Source of the DNA: Gracilimonas sp.
Lineage (GTDB): Bacteria; Bacteroidota; Rhodothermia; Balneolales; Balneolaceae
NCBI RefSeq assembly: GCF_014762685.1
Contig: NZ_JABURM010000006.1
Location: 546,384-610,383 of the forward strand
Reading direction: 5' to 3'
DNA length: 64,000 nt
Made by a program: the position numbers and the translations under genes. The notes beneath the pieces are model-generated. The model ran no database searches, was not told the origin of the DNA, and was given only the letters and a program-made list of their open reading frames with translations. Below, piece by piece: positions 43,237 to 53,371 of the stretch (positions within the stretch are counted from its first letter, which is position 1; the number at the start of each line of letters is the position of its first letter).

Positions 43237-44463
43237 TCATGAATTCGGCTGGGGATCGGAATCGGATAGGCCTATAAAAGCAAGAACAGTTCCGGCTGAT
43301 ATTGAGACTATCGCAGATAACAGGATAGATTCCATCGAAACCCCGTGATCCAGCATCCATCCCATCAAAAACGGGCTTAAGGAGGTACTGAAAACTATGA
43401 TGGAAGCAAATAATGAACGCGCGGTTCCAATCATTTTTTCCCCGTAAAGTTCAGCCCACAGTGCTGATTTTAAGGCATTGCTGAAGCCCATAGTTACCCC
43501 AACCAAAGCCATATACAAAAAAGCAGACCAAATTCCCGGGTGAAGGGAAGCAACCAGCAGCCCTGCTCCAAAAGGAAGAATATAGAATGGGAAAATGGAC
43601 TGTGCACCCAATTTGTCAATAATCGGTCCGATGCTGAGCGAACTGATGATCCGGGTTCCTGCAAAAAAGATAAAGGCGGAGGCAATGATTGTTGCCGTCC
43701 ATCCCAGTTGTTCAGCAATAGAAACCTGGTAGAGAAATAGCGCGGTTAACCAAAAAGGCGGAATGATGACGGCGGGCAAAATCAGCCAAAAACGGGGTTC
43801 CTCAATAATCATTTTGTAGGGTTGGCCTGAAGTTATATTCTGTTCATCCGTGATTTCTTTAAACTTTTGATTGACCTGTTCAATTTTCGTTTTCTTTAAT
43901 ACAAATAGAATGAAAGGAATAAATAAGAGCGCAATAATAACAGCAATCAAGCCCCAGGCAGAACGCCAACTCATGACGGCCAATGCTCCGGCTACAGCTG
44001 TAGGGAGGAGCCCTTCACCAATAGGATGTCCAAGACTTGAAACACTCAGGGCTTTACCCCGCTGGAGTTTGAAATACCGGGCCATAGCGGTTTCGGCTGT
44101 ATGACTGCTGAGTCCTTGTCCGGCCAAACGAAGCATTAATATCCCCGCAAATAAAAATCCTATGTGCCACGATAAAGCCATAGTCAGGGAAGCGATCAAC
44201 AGTCCACACGCTACATACAGGCTGTATCGGCCAATAGGAAGAACATCAATCCATTTGCCCAGGTAGGGCAAAGAGGCGGCGCTGGTGAGTGTTGCCATGG
44301 AATAAATGGATCCAAAGGCAGTATTGGTGAGATTGAAATCAGCCAGGAAAAACGGTACAAATAAAGAGATCAGGAACGTTTGACCAAAACTGGAAAAGAA
44401 GGTAAAGGACAACCCGAAGCTCAGTATTTTTCTCTCTTGAAGTACAAATGTTAAGTAATGCAA
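43237..44463 (-). CDS. MFS transporter
   Basis: A 408-residue, roughly twelve-helix major facilitator. The first helix follows the opening ERKILSFGLSFTFFSSFGQT, and GSIYSMATLTSAASLPYLGK lies near the loop between helices two and three. The start is TTG 44463, as no ATG precedes it in frame and the first helix would otherwise be clipped. The substrate is unknown; general resemblance is to organic-anion or sugar-phosphate-type porters. It lies 64 bases upstream of the FrnE-like gene on the same strand. Confidence 0.85.
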   Translation of the reverse strand: MHYLTFVLQERKILSFGLSFTFFSSFGQTFLISLFVPFFLADFNLTNTAFGSIYSMATLTSAASLPYLGKWIDVLPIGRYSLYVACGLLIASLTMALSWHIGFLFAGILMLRLAGQGLSSHTAETAMARYFKLQRGKALSVSSLGHPIGEGLLPTAVAGALAVMSWRSAWGLIAVIIALLFIPFILFVLKKTKIEQVNQKFKEITDEQNITSGQPYKMIIEEPRFWLILPAVIIPPFWLTALFLYQVSIAEQLGWTATIIASAFIFFAGTRIISSLSIGPIIDKLGAQSIFPFYILPFGAGLLVASLHPGIWSAFLYMALVGVTMGFSNALKSALWAELYGEKMIGTARSLFASIIVFSTSLSPFLMGWMLDHGVSMESILLSAIVSISAGTVLAFIGLSDSDPQPNS

Positions 44464-44632
44464 TGAATTAGAAATTCTGTCTCATTAAAAAAATAGAAAC
44501 CAAAAAAAACGGCTATTGCAGATTAATCTATATTTAAAATTCATAGTAATGTTCCATCGGTGAGATAGGGTCTTTCTATGCGAGGCAGAGATGATCTTAG
44601 ATTGAATTGATAAGAATTAATTCAGGAAAGAA

Positions 44633-46879
44633 TCAATTCAAGACTAATTTGAACGTGGTGCCCTTGCCGGGCTCACTTTCTGCCTCAATAGACCCGCCCA
44701 TACTTTCTATCTGGTTTTTGGTAATGAATAAGCCAATGCCCTTTGAATTTTCATTTTGATGGAAGGTTTTATACATCCCGAAAAGTTTATCTCCGTGTTT
44801 TTCGAGATCAATTCCGAGCCCATTATCTGTAATGTCTAAATGGACTTTATCACCTTTGGTATATGCATGAATTTTAATAACAGGATTACGATCCGGATGG
44901 CGATACTTTATGGCATTAGACAATAGGTTCAGCAAAATGCTCTCAAGATAGGCAGGGTTGTATTTGAAGGTTAGGGTTTCCGGAATATTTTCTTCAAATG
45001 TCACCTTATGGGCGTCGATATCTGAAGTCAGTATCTGTTTTGTTCTGTCGATAAACTCGCCTAAGCTCACCTTTTTTTCATCATGGATGTTTTTATACTG
45101 CTCATCAATTATTTCATTTAAATCAGTAATAGTTTCATTAAGGCGTTTGGCTGCTTTTTGTAATTGTTCGAGCAAGGTTTTCTTTTCTTCTTCCGATTCT
45201 TCCATCGCAAAAAGCTCCAGTACCATGGAGATACTGCCGGCGTGATTTCGAAGGTTATGAGAAACAATATGGGCAAAGTTCATCAATCGCTTGTTTTGCT
45301 CCCCAATAATGTCGAGCGAATTGCTGAGTTGAGCTTCCTTTTTCTTTCTTTGAGTGATATCAGTTACGATGGAGAGTACGGCCGGGTTATTCGATTCGGT
45401 ATGCTGAAAAGGCACTTTAATAGTTTGGTGCCAAACATCGGTACCATCCGGGTGTTTCGTTTTGTCTTCAGGGATAAAGAAAGGCTCGTTGTTTTTTATG
45501 ACTTTTTTGTCGGCTTCTAAAAATCTTTGTGCCTTTTCTTCTGAAATACCAAAATCAGTGTCTTTTTTGCCGATCATATTTTCCGGTTCATATCCAAAGA
45601 ACTCGGCGAAAGCGTTGTTAGCCATCAGGTATTTTCCCTGGAGATCTTTTACGAAGATAAGGTTAGGAACCGAATCAAATATAGCTTGAAATTGACGTTT
45701 AAGCCGAACATTAATCCTGTAAATTTCTTTTTCTTCGGTGATGTCTGTGATGTAGCCGTATCCCATGACAGAACCGTCCGGCTGTTTTTCAGGCTTTGCC
45801 TTACCTCTGAGCCATCGCAGTCCTTTATTTGGTAAGTTAACCCTGAAGTCAATTTTCCAGTTTTTAAGGGTCTTAATCGATTCAAAGATAGATTCTTTGA
45901 CACGTTCTACATCGTCTTTATGTATTCTGTCAATGATAGGGTCTATGCTTTCTGAAACATCTTCGGGGTGAAGTTCACAAACATCCCTGATTCCATGGCT
46001 GGCAAAGGGGCAATAGCTTTTGCTTTTAGAAACATAATGATATAAATAGAAGAAGCCCGGCACCTGCTCCGAGAGCTTTGAAATCATGGCATCATTACGT
46101 TGTAATTCCTCTTCTGTATTCTTTTGCTTTGTGATATCACTGGTAATTCCAAATGTGCCAATTACTTGTCCTTCATTATCATAAAGAGGCAGCTTAGTAG
46201 TTGAAGCCCAGCGTTCTTTTGACGCATTATCAGAGGTTACCTCTTTTTCTACTTTGTGAACAATTGGATTTTCTGTTTGCATAACCTGTTTTTCATCTTG
46301 CCGGGCCTGTTTTGCATGCGAATCATCAAAGAAATCAAAATCAGTTTTTCCAATAGCTTCTTCCGGACTGTTAAGCCCAAATTTTTCTGCACAGGCTTTG
46401 TTTATGGCTAAAAACCTACTTTGACGATCTTTAAAGTAGATGCTGTCCGGGATGTATTCCATCATCTGTTGGAATAAAACTGCTTTTTGACGCCAGGTAA
46501 CCTTGCCGGGTTCCGGTTGAGCAGTTTTCGTTGTTTCACCAATCATAAGAAGGGGTTCACCATTTTCATCCCATTGGATAACCTCGCCCCGCCACTGAAG
46601 ATTAAATGTTTGTTCTCCATCCACCGAATGATGGGACGTTACACAGTGAAAATCTGTTTCTCCGTGGCTGCCGGCATGAGCCTGAAAAGTTTCCTTTAGC
46701 TGGCCAATATCTTCTTTACTAAAGAAAGGAGCTGATTCTTTATATGTTTTTGGGAAGTCCCCGGGCTTACATCCAAAAAAATCTGAAAAAGCTTTACCCA
46801 GTTTTATTTTTCCGGTAGAAACCTCCCATGACCAGTAGGCTACCTCCCTATGCTTTCCACTTATTATGTCTCCACTCAT
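44633..46879 (-). CDS. Cytosolic multi-PAS sensor histidine kinase
   Basis: A 748-residue kinase with no membrane helix. Four PAS-type regions are apparent: about 5-120 (WSWEVSTGKIKLGKAFSDFF), 130-255 (IPDSIYFKDRQSRFLAINKA), 270-385 (FYLYHYVSKSKSYCPFASHG) and 395-510 (PNLIFVKDLQGKYLMANNAF). The phosphoacceptor His is in FAHIVSHNLRNHAGSI (about 539). The ATPase domain has NLLSNAIKYRHP, DNGLGIDLEKHG and KGIGLFITKNQIE. The HNLRNH form is common in PAS kinases of this bacterial group. No cognate regulator is adjacent; the single-domain regulator at 53372 is a possible but unproven partner. Confidence 0.92.
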   Translation of the reverse strand: MSGDIISGKHREVAYWSWEVSTGKIKLGKAFSDFFGCKPGDFPKTYKESAPFFSKEDIGQLKETFQAHAGSHGETDFHCVTSHHSVDGEQTFNLQWRGEVIQWDENGEPLLMIGETTKTAQPEPGKVTWRQKAVLFQQMMEYIPDSIYFKDRQSRFLAINKACAEKFGLNSPEEAIGKTDFDFFDDSHAKQARQDEKQVMQTENPIVHKVEKEVTSDNASKERWASTTKLPLYDNEGQVIGTFGITSDITKQKNTEEELQRNDAMISKLSEQVPGFFYLYHYVSKSKSYCPFASHGIRDVCELHPEDVSESIDPIIDRIHKDDVERVKESIFESIKTLKNWKIDFRVNLPNKGLRWLRGKAKPEKQPDGSVMGYGYITDITEEKEIYRINVRLKRQFQAIFDSVPNLIFVKDLQGKYLMANNAFAEFFGYEPENMIGKKDTDFGISEEKAQRFLEADKKVIKNNEPFFIPEDKTKHPDGTDVWHQTIKVPFQHTESNNPAVLSIVTDITQRKKKEAQLSNSLDIIGEQNKRLMNFAHIVSHNLRNHAGSISMVLELFAMEESEEEKKTLLEQLQKAAKRLNETITDLNEIIDEQYKNIHDEKKVSLGEFIDRTKQILTSDIDAHKVTFEENIPETLTFKYNPAYLESILLNLLSNAIKYRHPDRNPVIKIHAYTKGDKVHLDITDNGLGIDLEKHGDKLFGMYKTFHQNENSKGIGLFITKNQIESMGGSIEAESEPGKGTTFKLVLN

Positions 46880-47035
46880 CTTATCTCTTGCTAACTACCA
46901 TTGCCTTTACAAAGGGTAAAAGTCTCCCTTCAATTCTAACAAGTGACAAAATATGATATTAAATCAAAGGAATAGTCAATGTTAATAATGTTTAAGACAG
47001 ATTGGTAAAAACTAACAAGGTATAAGGATTGGGAG

Positions 47036-48688
47036 TTACTCCTCTACCCTTCCCAGCATCCGTAAACGGGTGGCTTCAAATTCATCTCCGGCTTTCCAGG
47101 ATTGAAGTTTTTCAGCATTGAGAGCCCTGAAACCGGTAAGAAAAAATAGACGGGTATCAATTTCGGCTCCCGCTAAATCCCAATACTCGTTTATTTCGTC
47201 ATTTACGGTATGGTAATTGGCATCGGCCACGCTGTCGCGCAGTGCTAAAAAGTCATCGCCTTTACCTATATATTCAGTTCCGGGATTTGGGAAAATAGCC
47301 GGGATCCCCACTTTTGCCATATTGAAATGATCGGAACGGTAGAAATATCCTCTTTCGGGATATGGATCGGGTTTTACTGTGCGGCCCTGTTTTTGGGCTT
47401 CCTCTTCCAGTAAATCACTTAGTGATGTACGACCATAACCAACCACAACCACATCTTTAGTTTGGCCATATACATTCATTCCATCCAGGTTGATGTTGGC
47501 GGTAATCTTGCCCGGCTCAACCGTCGGGTTTTCGGCCCAATATTGAGAGCCCAGCAATCCAACTTCTTCCGCACTGACCACAACGGCCAATACACTTCGT
47601 TTTAAAACGGGCTGAATGGACTTATATGCTTCCATCATTTCCAGTAAAGCACTGACTCCCGCTGCATTGTCGGAAGCGCCGTTATTGATAGAATCGGCGT
47701 CAACCGGGTCTGTTATTCCGAGATGATCAAAATGTGCGGTAAGCAGTAAATACTCATCCTTTAATTCCGGATCAGTTCCCTCTATTTCAGCTACAACATT
47801 TTTGGAATTGATTTCCCGGTAATCGGCATCCATACTTACATTCATGGAAAGATTGTTTAGGGATACAGGTTCAAAATCAGGACTGTCGGCGGCTTCCAGC
47901 TGTTCATTTAGGTTTAGTCCTGCTTCTTCGAAGAGCAATCGGCTTGCCTGCAGTGTAAGCCACCCGTTAAATTCGGTTTGAGAAGTTGAAGCCCGTCCGT
48001 TTCCTTTCAAATAAAAACGTTCACTGCTCCAGCTATTTGCAACTACATTCCATCCATATCCGGCGGTTTCATCGGTGTGAATGATAATGGCTCCCAATGC
48101 GCCAAGTTCTTTGGCTTTTTCATATTTATAATCATACCGGCCGTAGTATAAACGGGCTTTTCCTCCGAAAAGGTCAGGATCATATTCGGGGTCGTTATTT
48201 TTAATCACGATAATTTTTCCTTCCACATCAACGCCCTTAAAGTCATCCCAATTTTCTTCCGGTGCCTGAATCCCATATCCGACATAAACCAGTTCTGCGT
48301 TTTGCACATCCACTTGTTCTGCCTGGTTTGCGGGCCATGCCATAAATTCATCATAATACTGTAATGCAAATGGGGTTCTTCCGTCTGTTGAAACCGACAT
48401 TTTAGCATTGGAAGTTGTTTGGCCTAATAACGGAAATTCTTGAACGTAGCTTCCATCACCGGCAGCGGGTGCTGCTTCCATAGCTTCAAATTCAGCAACC
48501 AGGTAATCTACGGTCACCTGTTCCCCCTGTGTTCCGGTGCCCCGGCCCATGAATTCATCGGAAGAAAGAGTTTCAATATGCCGAAGCAGGGAATCTTTGT
48601 GAATGCTTTTAGCGGCTTTGTCGGCGGGAGATGTGTTACAGCCAACAAATAGAAAAAGAGAGGCAAGAGTTAAATAAAACGATTTCAT
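47036..48688 (-). CDS. M28-family metallopeptidase lipoprotein with PA domain
   Basis: A 550-residue exported aminopeptidase-like protein. The N-terminus has a lipobox (LASLFLFVGC). A protease-associated (PA) insert lies at about 125-235. The di-zinc peptidase domain shows LLTAHFDHLG, NNGASDNAAGVSALLEMMEA, VVVSAEEVGLLGS, INLDGMNVYG and YRSDHFNMAKVGIPA, which together supply the expected His/Asp/Glu ligands. Such enzymes trim N-terminal residues from peptides in the periplasm or at the cell surface. Confidence 0.93.
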   Translation of the reverse strand: MKSFYLTLASLFLFVGCNTSPADKAAKSIHKDSLLRHIETLSSDEFMGRGTGTQGEQVTVDYLVAEFEAMEAAPAAGDGSYVQEFPLLGQTTSNAKMSVSTDGRTPFALQYYDEFMAWPANQAEQVDVQNAELVYVGYGIQAPEENWDDFKGVDVEGKIIVIKNNDPEYDPDLFGGKARLYYGRYDYKYEKAKELGALGAIIIHTDETAGYGWNVVANSWSSERFYLKGNGRASTSQTEFNGWLTLQASRLLFEEAGLNLNEQLEAADSPDFEPVSLNNLSMNVSMDADYREINSKNVVAEIEGTDPELKDEYLLLTAHFDHLGITDPVDADSINNGASDNAAGVSALLEMMEAYKSIQPVLKRSVLAVVVSAEEVGLLGSQYWAENPTVEPGKITANINLDGMNVYGQTKDVVVVGYGRTSLSDLLEEEAQKQGRTVKPDPYPERGYFYRSDHFNMAKVGIPAIFPNPGTEYIGKGDDFLALRDSVADANYHTVNDEINEYWDLAGAEIDTRLFFLTGFRALNAEKLQSWKAGDEFEATRLRMLGRVEE

Positions 48689-48820
48689 GTCGGAATGAAT
48701 TTTAATGTGAAATTAGTGTGCTGTAGATTATAGCTAAAAATAGCTCTCAATGTTCATCAAAAAAAGTTAAAGGTGGAGGCAATTATTTTGTTGAATAGGA
48801 CTAACCACCCGCTAAAAACA

Positions 48821-48853
48821 AAAAAAGCGAGAGGCTCTTAACCCCTCGCTTTT
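48821..48853 (-). terminator. Terminator of the Kelch lipoprotein gene
   Basis: GCGAGAGG (48827-48834) pairs with CCCCTCGC (48842-48849) with one mismatch. A-rich sequence on its left side supplies the T-tract on the minus strand, and T residues follow on the plus side. It lies 30 bases past the stop at 48879. Confidence 0.8.
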
Positions 48854-48878
48854 AAAAATTCACTGTAAAAATCAGGAA

Positions 48879-49961
48879 TTAGAGTCGGTCTTCAATTTCA
48901 ATGGTAAATTTCTGAACCAAGTCAGTTACCTGTTGGTTATCGAGCATTCCGCCAATGATATAGTATCCATTTTCGGTTTTAGCGATACTGCGATGATCCA
49001 TGCTTGGCGTAGGTTGTTTCCCCAGCTCTACCCACTCGTTTGTATCCAGACGATAGGCAAAAACAGTGCTGTCCGGGAAAGAAGGCTTCAGGTTATATCC
49101 AATACCATTGTAGTTATAGGGGTTTGATGAACCGCCGACAAATACAACCATCTCAACCGGGCTGTCAACACCAATAGCAGCCATGCGGTATCGGGCTTTT
49201 CCGGGATGTTGCTTAATTCTTGTCCAATTGATTACGGTAGGGTCTTGCAGATTTATCTCACCCATAATACTTCCTGGCGACATATTAAAAATACGCTCAC
49301 CTTCATCAACAATAGCTTGCACCCCATCAGATAAAATCATGGTATTTCCAACAATTCCGCCGGCATGGCCAAATACGGGAGGTCCTGCATACGGAGTGGC
49401 ATGCTCCCAGGAATTAGTTTCAGTGTCATACACCTGTACATTAGAAACATTGTTGGTATTATTCCAACCGCTTACCAAATAGATGTAGCGATCTTGGTAA
49501 ACAAGCGAAACCGCATCTTCAACCGGCAACAGCATGTCAGCCACTTGTTCGTAGGTATTGGCAACCGGGTCATATTTGAAAACTTCATGAGTAGAAACTT
49601 CATCTCCATTTTCAGCAACAGTATAACCGCCAAAAATGTAGATGTTTCCATTTACGGTTTCTGCAGTACTTGCCAAGCGGCCAACTTCATCAGGAACACC
49701 CGGGATTTCTTCCCAGGTACCATTTTGAACATCAAAGCGGGCGGTGAAGTCGGTAACATCTTCGTAAGTTTTGCCTTCTTCAAGTCCCAAAAAGGTAAAC
49801 AGGTAGGGGCTGCCATCAATAACAGCAGAGGTTACGGCGTTATTCGAAATGGGCATCGGTAAAGGTGCAGCTTCTGACCAATTTATCGATACTTTTTTAG
49901 GTGCTTGCTGACAGGATGCCACAAAAATTACAAGGCTTAATAGTGATAATATTCTTTTCAT
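48879..49961 (-). CDS. Kelch-repeat lipoprotein
   Basis: A 360-residue protein with a lipobox (LSLVIFVASC) and about six Kelch-like blades: GNIYIFGGYTVAENGDEVST, RYIYLVSGWNNTNNVSNVQV, MVVFVGGSSNPYN and GYYIIGGMLDNQQVTD, each followed by a W- or Y-rich strand. This gives a beta-propeller on the periplasmic or cell surface. Some bacterial Kelch proteins are sialic-acid mutarotases (NanM-like), but no sialic-acid genes are here, so no activity is assigned. It is monocistronic and divergent from the SDR operon. Confidence 0.85.
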   Translation of the reverse strand: MKRILSLLSLVIFVASCQQAPKKVSINWSEAAPLPMPISNNAVTSAVIDGSPYLFTFLGLEEGKTYEDVTDFTARFDVQNGTWEEIPGVPDEVGRLASTAETVNGNIYIFGGYTVAENGDEVSTHEVFKYDPVANTYEQVADMLLPVEDAVSLVYQDRYIYLVSGWNNTNNVSNVQVYDTETNSWEHATPYAGPPVFGHAGGIVGNTMILSDGVQAIVDEGERIFNMSPGSIMGEINLQDPTVINWTRIKQHPGKARYRMAAIGVDSPVEMVVFVGGSSNPYNYNGIGYNLKPSFPDSTVFAYRLDTNEWVELGKQPTPSMDHRSIAKTENGYYIIGGMLDNQQVTDLVQKFTIEIEDRL

Positions 49962-50075
49962 TTGTATAATAATGGACTTATTGTCTGGTTTTTGATTACC
50001 CTGAACACTTCAACAAACGTGAAAATTTGTGTTCAGTTTTTGGTTAATTTCAAGTCTCAAATATAAGGTTTTTAT

Positions 50076-50897
50076 ATGTCCTCTTTTAAAAATAAAAACG
50101 TTTTAATAACAGGCGGTGCCCGGGGTATTGGTTTACTTATGGGGCGAAAAGCACTCGACAGAGGTGCAGTAAAATTAATTATTTGGGATGTAGATGAAGA
50201 TGCGCTTATAGCTGCTGCCTCCCGTTTATCAAAGTTGGGATACTCAGTGTTTACGGATGTTGTGGACGTCAGTGATCATGAAAGTGTTCTAAAATCTGCA
50301 AAAAAAGTACTCGCAGAGCATGATTCGATTGATATCTTGTTTAACAATGCCGGCATTGTAACGGGGAGAAAATTTGACGAACAAACGATGGAAAATATCA
50401 AAAAAACTATGGATGTTAACAGCTTGGGGTTGATGTATGTAGCCCGGGCTTTTCTTCCCGCTATGATTAAAAACGGCGATGGATATATTATTAATATTGC
50501 TTCAGCGGCAGGACTTACACCCAATCCGGGAATGACAGTTTATGCGGCCAGTAAATGGGCCGCAGTGGGTTGGTCTGAGTCTTTAAATTTAGAACTTCAG
50601 AAAAGCAAAGCTCCTGTAAAAGTGCTTACGGTTATGCCTAGTTATATTAATACCGGCATGTTTGCCGGGGTTACAGCCCCTTTACTGATGCCGCTTCTTG
50701 ATCCCGATGATATTACAACCAAGATACTGGATGCCGTGGAGCGCGGGAAAGCTCGCCTCAGGGAGCCTTTTATGGTGAAATTGACACCTTTTTTTCGCGG
50801 AGTACTTCCAGCGAAAATATATGATTTTGTAGCAGGTAAGATTTTTGGAGTTTATGACTCTATGAATACATTTATTGGAAGAAATAAGGAAGATTGA
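50076..50897 (+). CDS. Short-chain dehydrogenase/reductase
   Basis: A 273-residue classical SDR. The NAD(P) site is ITGGARGIGLLMGRKAL, the structural motif NNAG, the catalytic Ser in NIASAAGLTP and the pair YAASK. A C-terminal amphipathic or hydrophobic end may contact the membrane. It heads an operon with an aldehyde dehydrogenase (TGATG overlap) and a YhdH-type reductase, suggesting oxidation of a lipophilic alcohol or aldehyde. Confidence 0.93.
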   Translation: MSSFKNKNVLITGGARGIGLLMGRKALDRGAVKLIIWDVDEDALIAAASRLSKLGYSVFTDVVDVSDHESVLKSAKKVLAEHDSIDILFNNAGIVTGRKFDEQTMENIKKTMDVNSLGLMYVARAFLPAMIKNGDGYIINIASAAGLTPNPGMTVYAASKWAAVGWSESLNLELQKSKAPVKVLTVMPSYINTGMFAGVTAPLLMPLLDPDDITTKILDAVERGKARLREPFMVKLTPFFRGVLPAKIYDFVAGKIFGVYDSMNTFIGRNKED

Positions 50898-52264
50898 TGG
50901 ACGCAGCAAGCTTATTAGAGCGACAGAAAACGTATTTTAAATCAGGGGCAACCAAAAGTGTGGAGTTTCGAATTCATCAGCTTGAAACACTAAAAAAATT
51001 ACTTATTGAGCATGAAGAAGAATGGAATGATGCACTTTATGCAGATTTTAAAAAACCGGTTTTTGAAACCTATGCCACTGAACTGGGTTTGCTTCATCAG
51101 GAGATTAGTTTCACAATAAAAAATCTAAAAAAATGGGCGAAACCTCGTCGTGTTTCGAGGGATTGGGTTAATTTCCCATCTTCTAATTTTGTTTTCAAGG
51201 AACCTTATGGCTCGGTGCTGATTATTGCTCCCTGGAATTACCCCATTCAGCTTACCCTGATGCCATTGATTGGGGCCGTTGCAGCAGGTAATACCGTTGT
51301 GGTGAAGCCGTCTGAGATTACTTCAAATACTTCTTCAGTTATGAACCTGATCATGAGTAAATGGTTCAAAGAAGAATTTATAGCGGTGGCCGAAGGTGGA
51401 GTGGAAGTGACTCAGGATCTTCTAGCCCAGGATTTTGATTATATATTTTTTACGGGCAGTACGCGTGTGGGTAAAATTGTAATGGAGGCTGCAGCTAAAA
51501 ACCTCACTCCGGTGACACTGGAATTGGGAGGTAAAAGCCCTTGTATTGTAGATGAAACGGCAGATCTGAAAACGGCGGCTAAGCGCATAGCATGGGGTAA
51601 GTTTTTGAATGCCGGGCAAACTTGTGTGGCTCCTGATTACTTGTTGTTGCAAGCTTCGGTTCAGAAAGAATTCCTGGAATATTTTAAAGAAATAGTGCGG
51701 GAGTTTTATGGAGTAAACCCCAAAATTAGCCCGGATTATACGCGAGTTGTGAATGAATCCCACTTTAACCGGTTGGAAGGGTATTTACAAGACGGCCACC
51801 TCTACCATGGCGGAAGAACAGACCGGTCTGAATGCTATATAGAACCAACGGTATTAACGGAGGTAAAACCCGGTTCAAAAATAATGGAGGAAGAGATTTT
51901 CGGACCGATTCTACCGGTTCTGACCTTTGAGAAAGTATCGGAAGCTATTGCTGTTATACAGGAGAAGCCAAAGCCACTGGCCTTGTATATATTCACAACA
52001 GATAGCCAGACGGAGAACCTGGTGTTGGAGAAGTGTTCCTTTGGCGGAGGCGCAGTAAATGATGTTGTAGCTCATTTTGGTAGTCATTACTTACCTTTAG
52101 GCGGGGTGGGAAGAAGCGGAATGGGTGCTTATCACGGAAAGCAAAGTTTTGAAACGTTTTCACACAGCAAAGGGATAATGAAGAAAACCTTTTGGGCGGA
52201 TCTTCCCTTTCGGTATCCTCCCTATAATGGAAAGTTGAAATGGTTAAAAAAGATATTGAATTAA
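50897..52264 (+). CDS. Aldehyde dehydrogenase (class 3/fatty-aldehyde type)
   Basis: A 455-residue NAD(P)-dependent aldehyde dehydrogenase. The catalytic Glu is in LELGGKSPCIVDETADL and the nucleophile Cys in FLNAGQTCVAPDYLL. EPYGSVLIIAPWNYPIQL and FTGSTRVGKIVMEAA are family blocks. The short length with a hydrophobic C-terminus (FWADLPFRYPPYNGKLKWLK) fits the class 3 membrane-associated fatty-aldehyde group. I chose ATG 50897, which shares one base with the SDR stop (TGATG) and has AAGGA a few bases upstream. A TTG at 50894 is a worse choice. Confidence 0.94.
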   Translation: MDAASLLERQKTYFKSGATKSVEFRIHQLETLKKLLIEHEEEWNDALYADFKKPVFETYATELGLLHQEISFTIKNLKKWAKPRRVSRDWVNFPSSNFVFKEPYGSVLIIAPWNYPIQLTLMPLIGAVAAGNTVVVKPSEITSNTSSVMNLIMSKWFKEEFIAVAEGGVEVTQDLLAQDFDYIFFTGSTRVGKIVMEAAAKNLTPVTLELGGKSPCIVDETADLKTAAKRIAWGKFLNAGQTCVAPDYLLLQASVQKEFLEYFKEIVREFYGVNPKISPDYTRVVNESHFNRLEGYLQDGHLYHGGRTDRSECYIEPTVLTEVKPGSKIMEEEIFGPILPVLTFEKVSEAIAVIQEKPKPLALYIFTTDSQTENLVLEKCSFGGGAVNDVVAHFGSHYLPLGGVGRSGMGAYHGKQSFETFSHSKGIMKKTFWADLPFRYPPYNGKLKWLKKILN

Positions 52265-52265
52265 A

Positions 52266-53264
52266 ATGAGTGGTAAGACTTTTAAGGCTTTTCTGGTAGA
52301 AGAAAATTCTGAAGGCAATTTCAGTTCAAATGTAACTGAAGTTCCGGTTTCATTTTTACCCGACCATGAAGTATTGATACAGGTTCAGTTTTCTTCATTG
52401 AATTATAAGGATGCCTTATCGGCTTCAGGTAATAAAGGGGTGACCCGAAACTATCCGCACATTCCCGGAATTGATGCGGCGGGAACAGTGGTCGAAGATT
52501 CTTCAGGATTTTTTAAAGAAGGGCAAAAAGTTATAGTAACAGGACAGGATTTGGGATCAAATACTCCCGGTGGATTTGGGCAATTGATCCGTGTTCCCAA
52601 AGAATGGGTAGTGCGTTTACCGAGTGGACTGGATTTAGAAATTTCTATGAAATACGGAACCGCCGGATTTACTGCCATGTATGGAATAAAGAGATTACAG
52701 CGGGAGTTAATTTCACCTCAGGATGGAAAGGTGCTGGTTACCGGTGCAACAGGCGGGGTAGGTTCATTGGCGGTATTCTTTTTATCTGAACTCGGATATG
52801 AGGTGGTTGCAGCTACGGGTAAAACCGACAAGGCCGATTTCTTGGAAGAGCTTGGGGCAGCTGAGGTGATACATCGAGATAAAATTACGGATGTGAAAGA
52901 TAGTTTCTTATTAAGCCGTGAATGGAATGGTGCCATTGAAACTGTGGGAGGTAAAATGCTGGATGCGGTTATTCGCCAAACCAATCATGATGGTGCGGTA
53001 GCTTGTTGTGGAAATATTCTTGGGCACGAACTTAAAACGAGTATTTATCCATTTATTTTGAGGGGTGTAAGTTTGTTGGGGATTGATTCAGCAATTTGCA
53101 AGATGCCGATGAGATTGAAAATCTGGGAATCTATTGCGGCGATAAATCACAAAAAGCTTCCTGATGATTTTTCCAAAAAAGTTAATTTGAAGGGGCTTCA
53201 GGAAGAAGTGGAAACTATTTTAAAGGGGCAGCAGTCGGGCAGAGTTGTTGTAGAACATAAATAG
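52266..53264 (+). CDS. YhdH/AcuI-type quinone oxidoreductase
   Basis: A 332-residue zinc-free medium-chain reductase of the YhdH/YhfP (acrylyl-CoA reductase AcuI-like) family. NADPH binding is at VLVTGATGGVGSLAVFFLSE, and SSLNYKDALSASGNKGVTRN is diagnostic of this subfamily. It would reduce an enoyl-CoA or enone with NADPH. It is the last gene of the SDR-ALDH operon, one base after the ALDH stop, and ends at a strong hairpin. Confidence 0.93.
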   Translation: MSGKTFKAFLVEENSEGNFSSNVTEVPVSFLPDHEVLIQVQFSSLNYKDALSASGNKGVTRNYPHIPGIDAAGTVVEDSSGFFKEGQKVIVTGQDLGSNTPGGFGQLIRVPKEWVVRLPSGLDLEISMKYGTAGFTAMYGIKRLQRELISPQDGKVLVTGATGGVGSLAVFFLSELGYEVVAATGKTDKADFLEELGAAEVIHRDKITDVKDSFLLSREWNGAIETVGGKMLDAVIRQTNHDGAVACCGNILGHELKTSIYPFILRGVSLLGIDSAICKMPMRLKIWESIAAINHKKLPDDFSKKVNLKGLQEEVETILKGQQSGRVVVEHK

Positions 53265-53272
53265 CATAAAAA

Positions 53273-53298
53273 AGCCTGCTACTTTCAAATAGCAGGCT
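53273..53298. terminator. Terminator between the YhdH gene and the response regulator
   Basis: AGCCTGCTA (53273-53281) pairs perfectly with TAGCAGGCT (53290-53298). An A-run precedes it and AT-rich sequence follows, so it can serve both convergent transcripts. Confidence 0.85.
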
Positions 53299-53371
53299 CT
53301 TAATAATCATAAAGCAGCCCTCAAGCTTACTTTATGTGAGTTATGGGTATATGTTTGATCTAAGTTCTTTG